A stretch of 10,927 nt of DNA from JAJPJX01 sp964568355 (GTDB lineage Bacteria > Acidobacteriota > Terriglobia > Bryobacterales > Bryobacteraceae), in contig CAZMRK010000399.1 in the NCBI GenBank assembly GCA_964568355.1, positions 1 through 10,927 of the forward strand, in the 5' to 3' direction. Below, in pieces: positions 6,075-10,927 of the stretch (positions are counted from its first letter, which is position 1; each line of letters opens with the position of its first letter). The notes below the pieces were generated by a model. It had not been told where the DNA came from. It did not search any database and saw only the letters and a list, made by a program, of their open reading frames with translations. The translations under genes were made by a program, and so were the position numbers.

Positions 6075-8705
6075 ATGTTCTGGTTCCGCCGGCTGTTTCG
6101 CCGCGCCGAGTCTGAGGTCGAACTGAACGAGGAAATCCGGTTCTACCTGGACCAGGAGGTGCAGCTTCGAATCGATCGGGGAGCGTCTCGCCGCGATGCC
6201 ATCGAGGCCGCGCGGCGCGACTTCGGCAATCTCACCTTGGTGAAGGAAGCGACGCGGCACGCTTGGGGCTGGATGTGGCTGGAGAGCTTATTCGGGGATA
6301 TCCGCCTCGGCACGCGCATGTTGTGGCGCAGTCCCGCATTCACGGCTGCCGCCCTGCTTTCGCTGACGCTCGGCATTGGCGCCAGTTGCGCCATATTCGG
6401 GGTGCTCCACCCGCTTCTGCTGATGCCCTTGCCGTTTCGCGAGGCGGAGAATCTTGTGGCGATCTCTCAGACCCACCCGAGATTGCCCAAAGGCTACAAA
6501 TCCGGCACATCGCTGGCCGACCTGGCGGATTGGAGGTCGCATAGCGTAGCCTTCGAGGATTTCACGGCATCTGATTGGAGGCGGCACCACCTTCTGTCAG
6601 GGGACGCATCTGCAAACATAAACGGACTGCGAGTGGCGTCCAACTTTTTTTCGCTGTTGGGGGTGAATGCGGCACTTGGCCGGACCTTCGCGGAGGACGA
6701 CTTCCGGCTGCGCCGTAAAGTGGTGGTCCTGAGCCATCGCCTCTGGAGCGGCCGCTTCGCCCGCGACCCTGGCGTGATCGGCCGGACCATCCGCCTCGAT
6801 GACGAGCCATACGAAATCATCGGCGTCATGCCGCCGGCATTCCAATATCCTCCTGGAGCGCCGCAAGTACCGGGTATGATTTGCCAGACGTGGGAACCGA
6901 TGGTCCCCAGCAGGACGGAGAGCGCCGACCGCGGCTTTCGCTCGGCGGATGTTTTGGCGCGCCTCCGGCCCGGTTATCGTCTGGCCGCGGCTAAGGCGGA
7001 ACTGGACGCCGTGCTCGCGCAACTGGCGCAGAAGTACCCGGAAAGCAATGCGGGCTGGACCGCCAATCTTACACCGCTTGCCGACGAAGTGACCGCCGGC
7101 GTGCGTCCGGCGCTTCTCTTGCTCGCCATCGCCGTCTTTCTCGTGCTCCTCCTCGCGTGTGCCAATGTTGCCAATCTCTTCCTGGCGCGAGCTGCGGCGC
7201 GGCACTGGGAGATCGGACTGCGCGTCGCGCTGGGGGCCGGCCGCCTTCGCCTCCTCTCGCAGTCGATTGTGGAGAATTTCATTTTGGCGGCGCTGGGAGG
7301 AGTCCTCGGGCTGATCGGTGCGCATTGGGCTCTGCAAGCCATTGTCCCGTCCTTCCCGCACAGCATTCCCCGCATCGACCAGATCGGCATCCATCGCGCG
7401 GCACTTCTCGCCGCAGCGCCTATCTCGTTGGGGACCGCAGTCCTCATCGCCCTGGTCCCATCGCTCGCGTTCCGGCGGTTGGAGCCTGCCCAGGCGCTTC
7501 AATCGGGTAGCGGTGGCGCCTGGCTGCCCGGCTCTTTCCGGCTGTCAAACGCGTTCGTCGTGGCCCAGGTGGCGGTGTCGCTCGTGCTTCTGGTAGGCGC
7601 CGGGCTGATGATCCGAACGCTGGTCGCTCTCGAAACCGTGGATATGGGATTTCGCCCCGATTCCGTGCTCACGGTGCGCATCAACCCGCCGGGCCATCGA
7701 TACCGGTCCTGGGAGCAGGTCCACCGGATGCACCGGCAGCTTTTGGAAGAGGTCCAATCTCGGCCGGGCGTCGCTTCTGCGGCCCTGGTCATGAATCTGC
7801 CGCTCAGTGGACGGTCTGTCAAAGTGCTGGTGGCCGGTCAATCCTCTGGTCCCGAGCTGCGGGCGGAACGAAACGTTGTGAGCCGCGACTATTTCCGCGT
7901 GATGCGGATTCCGCTATGGAGAGGCCGAGTGTTCGGCGAAAGCGATGGCGCCTCATCTACTCCGGTAGTGATCATCAACCGTGGATTGGCCCGGCAATTG
8001 TGGCCAGGCGGCGAACCGCTCGGCAGGGAACTCCGCATCGGTGCGGAGTCGCGGACCGTCATCGGTGTCGTCGAGGACGAGAAACACTCGGCCGTCGATC
8101 AGGCTCCCGAGCCAAAGTTTTACGTTGCCTACGATCAGGACCGAAGCTCGCATTTTCTGATGAGCATTCTGACCTTCCTGGTCATCCGCACCACCGGCGA
8201 TCCGCTCCGGCTAGTGGCCCCGGCCCGCCAGGCTGTTTGGGCAGTGGATAAAGCGATGCCCGCCGACGATGTGCAGACTATGCGCCAACTTGTCGACGAC
8301 TCGATTGCCGTGCCGAGATTTCGGACCATGCTTCTGGGCGTTCTGGCGTTTCTCGCGCTGACGGTTTCGATGCTTGGTGTCTACGGGGTGATGGCCTACT
8401 CGGTGAGCCGCCGCCGGCGGGACATCGGCATCCGGATGGCACTCGGCGCCGGGCGTCGCTGCATTGTGAGCATGATTTTGCTCGACGGGCTTCGCCTGGC
8501 TCTGATCGGAACAGCACTGGGCCTGGGGCTCTCCGCCGCGCTGACCCGGCTGCTGCAAAGTCAGCTCTTCGGCGTTCAGCCCCTGGATCTCTGGGCTTTC
8601 GGCGGCGCGGCGGTCCTGATGCTGACTATTGCCCTCCTTGCCTGCCTGATCCCCGCTTATAGCGCGGCGAGACTGGACCCGTTAACCGCACTCCGGTACA
8701 ACTAG
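6075..8705 (+). CDS. ADOP-type MacB/FtsX permease (orphan ABC permease)
   Basis: An 876-residue inner-membrane protein with the layout of acidobacterial duplicated orphan permeases. A cytoplasmic prefix (about 1-75, EVELNEEIRFYLDQEVQLR at 14-32) precedes TM1 at about 88-112. A MacB-like periplasmic domain (about 120-335) and an FtsX core with three TMs (about 342-470) follow. The unit is then repeated: TM near 492-513, periplasmic domain to about 745, FtsX core about 750-868. Both cores carry the cytoplasmic motif after their first helix: EIGLRVALGAGR (379-390) and DIGIRMALGAGR (783-794). MacB-type permeases work by mechanotransmission with a separate ATPase, but no ATPase gene is present here. 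Expression is presumably under PadR control. Proposed roles for the family, such as export of peptides, lipoproteins or toxic compounds, are not established for this protein. The gene is full length and intact. Confidence 0.93.
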   Translation: MFWFRRLFRRAESEVELNEEIRFYLDQEVQLRIDRGASRRDAIEAARRDFGNLTLVKEATRHAWGWMWLESLFGDIRLGTRMLWRSPAFTAAALLSLTLGIGASCAIFGVLHPLLLMPLPFREAENLVAISQTHPRLPKGYKSGTSLADLADWRSHSVAFEDFTASDWRRHHLLSGDASANINGLRVASNFFSLLGVNAALGRTFAEDDFRLRRKVVVLSHRLWSGRFARDPGVIGRTIRLDDEPYEIIGVMPPAFQYPPGAPQVPGMICQTWEPMVPSRTESADRGFRSADVLARLRPGYRLAAAKAELDAVLAQLAQKYPESNAGWTANLTPLADEVTAGVRPALLLLAIAVFLVLLLACANVANLFLARAAARHWEIGLRVALGAGRLRLLSQSIVENFILAALGGVLGLIGAHWALQAIVPSFPHSIPRIDQIGIHRAALLAAAPISLGTAVLIALVPSLAFRRLEPAQALQSGSGGAWLPGSFRLSNAFVVAQVAVSLVLLVGAGLMIRTLVALETVDMGFRPDSVLTVRINPPGHRYRSWEQVHRMHRQLLEEVQSRPGVASAALVMNLPLSGRSVKVLVAGQSSGPELRAERNVVSRDYFRVMRIPLWRGRVFGESDGASSTPVVIINRGLARQLWPGGEPLGRELRIGAESRTVIGVVEDEKHSAVDQAPEPKFYVAYDQDRSSHFLMSILTFLVIRTTGDPLRLVAPARQAVWAVDKAMPADDVQTMRQLVDDSIAVPRFRTMLLGVLAFLALTVSMLGVYGVMAYSVSRRRRDIGIRMALGAGRRCIVSMILLDGLRLALIGTALGLGLSAALTRLLQSQLFGVQPLDLWAFGGAAVLMLTIALLACLIPAYSAARLDPLTALRYN

Positions 8706-8780
8706 TTCCGGTGGTCAATTCCATCCTTCACAGGAAGAGAGCAATGTACTTCTGACCGCTGCAACCATCCAATCGACCTG

Positions 8781-9461
8781 CTACCGCAGCAGGGCGATGC
8801 GCGCAAAGAGCCCGGTGGTGTCGCTGTAGTGTGTCTTGTTCTTTCCGTAGCCGCAGGCGAACGTGATTGTGTCGCGCGCCTTCAGCTCAATCTCGCCGGA
8901 ATAGGCCGCTGCCGGTCTCGCTCCCTCGACCTTGTGGAAAGCCGGATCTCCTCCGTACCCTTCGATTTCCGCGTCGAATAAGGAAGCCGCATTGTGCAGG
9001 ACATGCACATCGGTGGAGGAAAGTCCGAAGTGAATTCCGGAAAACTGCGCCGTGATGCTGTATTTGCCTGCTTGGGGAGCGGTAAAGCGGATCAGGCTAT
9101 ATTGACCGCTGTTGCTGGCCTCCATGGCAACTTCGCCCGCTCGCGCGGCCCAGCCGTTGCTGGAACCGTACTGCGTCTGTCCCGTGGCATTGTAAGCGAT
9201 GTAGGGATAGTAGCCGGAACCGGGCTGATCCGCCTTCTGGGGATGCCAAAAGCCAATTTTGCCAGCCATCGCTGAGTACGTGACCGCTCGAAACTGAGAG
9301 GGATCGAGAGAATTGCTGGCGGAATAACCGTACTGCCAGGAGCCGTTTGGATTCGATTTCAGGGAAAAGTCGACGGAAAGGTCAAAGACCGTAGCGGCCG
9401 CACTGATCAGGCAAATGATGAACAGCAGACCCACGATGCGCACGGCTTTACGATATACCAT
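8781..9461 (-). CDS. Secreted protein of unknown function, probable beta-sandwich domain
   Basis: A 226-residue protein with a strong signal peptide (VYRKAVRIV, then GLLFIICLISAAA, cleavage near residue 23). The mature part is one compact domain rich in Gly, Ser and aromatic residues with alternating hydrophobic stretches. It starts with FDLSVDFSLKSNPNGSWQYG (26-45) and includes YSLIRFTAPQAGKYSITAQF (121-140), DVHVLHNAASLFDAEIEGYG (151-170) and DTITFACGYGKNKTHYSDTT (197-216). From memory, the order NPNG-W-YG, TAP-AG-YS, TDVHVLHN, GD-I-FA-GYG, D-TGL resembles a jelly-roll-like module seen in exported proteins of Planctomycetota and Acidobacteriota, often beside sorting signals. Here it stands alone with no anchor. 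It could bind a carbohydrate or other surface ligand; this is a guess from fold. It starts 6 bp after the VOC stop codon, so it is probably the last gene of a three-gene operon. Confidence 0.8.
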   Translation of the reverse strand: MVYRKAVRIVGLLFIICLISAAATVFDLSVDFSLKSNPNGSWQYGYSASNSLDPSQFRAVTYSAMAGKIGFWHPQKADQPGSGYYPYIAYNATGQTQYGSSNGWAARAGEVAMEASNSGQYSLIRFTAPQAGKYSITAQFSGIHFGLSSTDVHVLHNAASLFDAEIEGYGGDPAFHKVEGARPAAAYSGEIELKARDTITFACGYGKNKTHYSDTTGLFARIALLR

Positions 9462-9467
9462 CCCGGG

Positions 9468-9893
9468 TCAATCCTCGCGATGCGACGTATCCGGCCACTG
9501 GAAGCAGAGGCAATATCCATCCGGGTCGCGAAGGTACATCTGCTTCATGCCATATCCGGTAACCACTGGTGCCTGCACCTTCACCCCCTTGCCGCGCAAT
9601 TCCTCATACGCCGCGTCCACATCCGGACACCCGAGAAACAGCCCCGTGTCCTCATGCGTGGCCGTGCGCGCGACGTCCCGTTCCGGCGGACGCTCGTCAT
9701 CGAACTCATAAGCTGTATTCAGCATCAGCTCGGCATCGCCCAGCCGCAGCAGAGCCCAATGAAAACGATCCTCTCCCAGCACCTGCGAAGTGCTCACCAC
9801 TTCGAACCCCAGCAGGTCGCGATAGAACCGCACCGAGGCCGGCATATCGTAGACCTGCAGCAACGGAGTCAATCCGCGCGCATCGAGCGCCAC
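9468..9893 (-). CDS. VOC family (glyoxalase/bleomycin-resistance-like) protein
   Basis: A 141-residue protein with two beta-alpha-beta-beta-beta repeats of the vicinal oxygen chelate fold. The first repeat is at about 7-60 (LLQVYDMPASVRFYRDLLGF, 11-30, then AELMLN) and the second at about 80-135 (DTGLFLGCPDVDAAYEELRG, 82-101, then MYLRDPDGYCLCFQWP, 119-134). VOC proteins act as metal-dependent lyases, isomerases or dioxygenases, or sequester drugs. The usual His on the first strand and Glu in the last strand are replaced (Leu/Gln region and Cys-Phe-Gln), so a glyoxalase I type metal site is doubtful; a binding or resistance role is possible. The GTG start at 9893 has AGAGG 7 nt upstream (9901-9905). 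It lies 20 bp after the permease stop codon and 6 bp before the secreted-protein ATG, so it is the middle gene of a likely operon. Confidence 0.9.
   Translation of the reverse strand: MALDARGLTPLLQVYDMPASVRFYRDLLGFEVVSTSQVLGEDRFHWALLRLGDAELMLNTAYEFDDERPPERDVARTATHEDTGLFLGCPDVDAAYEELRGKGVKVQAPVVTGYGMKQMYLRDPDGYCLCFQWPDTSHRED
9472..9476 (-). promoter_or_regulatory. Ribosome binding site of the secreted-protein gene
   Basis: On the minus strand GAGGA lies 10 nt before the ATG at 9461, inside the last codons of the VOC gene. This supports the chosen start and coupling of the two genes. Confidence 0.55.
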
Positions 9894-9913
9894 ATCTCCC
9901 CCTCTCGCAGACT

Positions 9914-10927
9914 CTATCCTACTCGCATCGCCGACATGGGATCGATCCGGATGGCCCGCCGTGCCGGCAGGTAGCTTCCCGCGAGGGCGATGAGCAGGAA
10001 CAACAACGCCACGCCGCTATAAGCGGGCAGATCGGTGGCGCTCACTTCGAATAGAAGACTCTTCATCACTCTGGTCAGCGCGGCAGCGGCGCCGAGACCC
10101 AGCAAGACCCCGGCGAGCGCCAACGTGAGCCCCTGCCCCACAATCCATCGCAGAATCTGCGCTTCCTGGGCTCCTAACGCACGCCGGATTCCCAACTCCC
10201 GCGTCCGCTTCGCCACCTGATACGTGATCAGACCGTAAATCCCCACCACCGAGAGCAGCACCGCCACGCCTGCAAAGATCCCCAACAGCTTCAGGATGAG
10301 CCTTCGCTGTCCCCCCTCGGCCTCCATGAGGCCTTCCATGGTTTGGACCTCGGAGATTGGCTGATTGCGATCGATCGCCAGCACCTGGGCGCTGACCGCG
10401 CGGGCGAACCCCACTGGATCTCCCTGCGTTCGCACCGCAAACATGTTGGCTGCAAGCGGGTTCTGCGCATAAGGCCGAAACACACCCGGCAGCGGATCCA
10501 GACCGAGCGCCTGGCGCGTATCCGCCACCACGCCCACCACTTCTACCGGATCCGTCTTTGCTCCGATCAGAACGCGTTGGTGCACCGGGTCCAACCCGTT
10601 CGGATATGCCGGCCAAAGCACGCGTGCAAGGCTTTCGTTAACGACTGCCACGCGTGGAGCGCTGCCGGTATCGTGTTTCGTGAACTCCCTCCCACGCCTC
10701 AACGGAATCTCCATGGTCTGAAAATAGGATGGGCTGATCATCTGAATCACCGCGAGAGGTCGCCGGTTGAGCAGTGCTGGAGGCTGCTGCTCAGGTTGCA
10801 CGGGAGTCTTCGCAAAGCCGGTCATCGGCAGCGTTAAGGCGGTAGCCGCGCCCAAAACCCCGGGAAGTGACTCCACACGGCGCACCAGCTCATTGACAAA
10901 CGCAGTCTTCTTCTGATCCGTGTCATA
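9914..10927 (-). CDS. ADOP-type MacB/FtsX permease (C-terminal part, cut by window edge)
   Basis: The minus-strand frame is open to the window edge and gives 337 residues, the C-terminal two fifths of a permease of the same type as that at 6075-8705. The fragment covers the second periplasmic MacB-like domain (to about residue 205, with SYFQTMEIPLRRGREF and the WP-N-PVHQRVLIG stretch). It then has the second FtsX core: TM at about 210-237, the ELGIRRALGAQE motif (about 244-255), TMs near 264-284 and 300-322, and the family-like end ARRAIRIDPMSAMR. Residues upstream of the first internal GTG (YDTDQKKTAFVNELV) match the family's helix before LPGV, so the true start is outside the window. Similarity to the other permease is clear but far from identity, so these are diverged paralogues rather than a recent duplication. 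No ATPase gene is seen downstream. VOC and secreted-protein genes follow closely. Confidence 0.92.
   Translation of the reverse strand, partial: YDTDQKKTAFVNELVRRVESLPGVLGAATALTLPMTGFAKTPVQPEQQPPALLNRRPLAVIQMISPSYFQTMEIPLRRGREFTKHDTGSAPRVAVVNESLARVLWPAYPNGLDPVHQRVLIGAKTDPVEVVGVVADTRQALGLDPLPGVFRPYAQNPLAANMFAVRTQGDPVGFARAVSAQVLAIDRNQPISEVQTMEGLMEAEGGQRRLILKLLGIFAGVAVLLSVVGIYGLITYQVAKRTRELGIRRALGAQEAQILRWIVGQGLTLALAGVLLGLGAAAALTRVMKSLLFEVSATDLPAYSGVALLFLLIALAGSYLPARRAIRIDPMSAMRVG

Noticed and set aside
6597..7502. 301-codon minus-strand open frame inside the first permease gene
   Set aside because: It is antisense to the intact permease and rich in Arg/Gln/Gly without motifs.
8706..8780. Search for a bidirectional terminator between the convergent operons
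   Set aside because: No convincing stem-loop with a T-run on either strand; the short CTGC-TACC-GCAG hairpin at 8778-8789 overlaps the end of the secreted-protein gene.

Overview
The window looks like a high-GC chromosomal segment of an Acidobacteriota bacterium, probably of the Solibacter/Bryobacter type. This is inferred from gene content. There is a very long TonB-dependent-receptor-like protein with an N-terminal carboxypeptidase-regulatory-like domain, a PadR regulator coupled to a MacB/FtsX-type permease with no ATPase gene beside it (the ADOP pattern), and a second permease of the same type at the right edge. No RNA gene, CRISPR array, insertion sequence, integrase or phage gene was seen.

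Left part (1-2360): on the minus strand lie the N-terminal 206 residues of a secreted family GH37 trehalase, cut by the window edge. Upstream of it are a 341-bp non-coding stretch and an MFS permease of the anion:cation symporter type. A 57-bp gap separates the permease from the divergently transcribed outer-membrane receptor. Receptor, inner-membrane carrier and periplasmic glycosidase side by side suggest a carbohydrate or organic-acid uptake and degradation locus. The substrate cannot be read from the sequence.

Middle (2332-8705): the receptor gene has a good sigma-70-like promoter whose predicted start of transcription falls on its GTG codon, so its mRNA may be leaderless. After it comes a 43-bp nested palindrome, the likely operator of the PadR gene, and then a two-gene operon of padR and an 876-residue ADOP permease (10-bp gap). 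The regulator probably represses itself and the permease.

Right part (8781-10927): three tightly spaced minus-strand genes form a likely operon. In order of transcription they are the C-terminal part of a second ADOP permease (its N-terminus is outside the window), a small VOC-fold protein, and a secreted 226-residue protein, probably a beta-sandwich, of unknown function. It converges with the PadR/ADOP operon, with only 75 bp between them and no clear terminator.

Most of the content belongs to known families. The items most worth a second look are the PadR operator architecture, the leaderless receptor promoter and the VOC/secreted-protein pair linked to an orphan permease.
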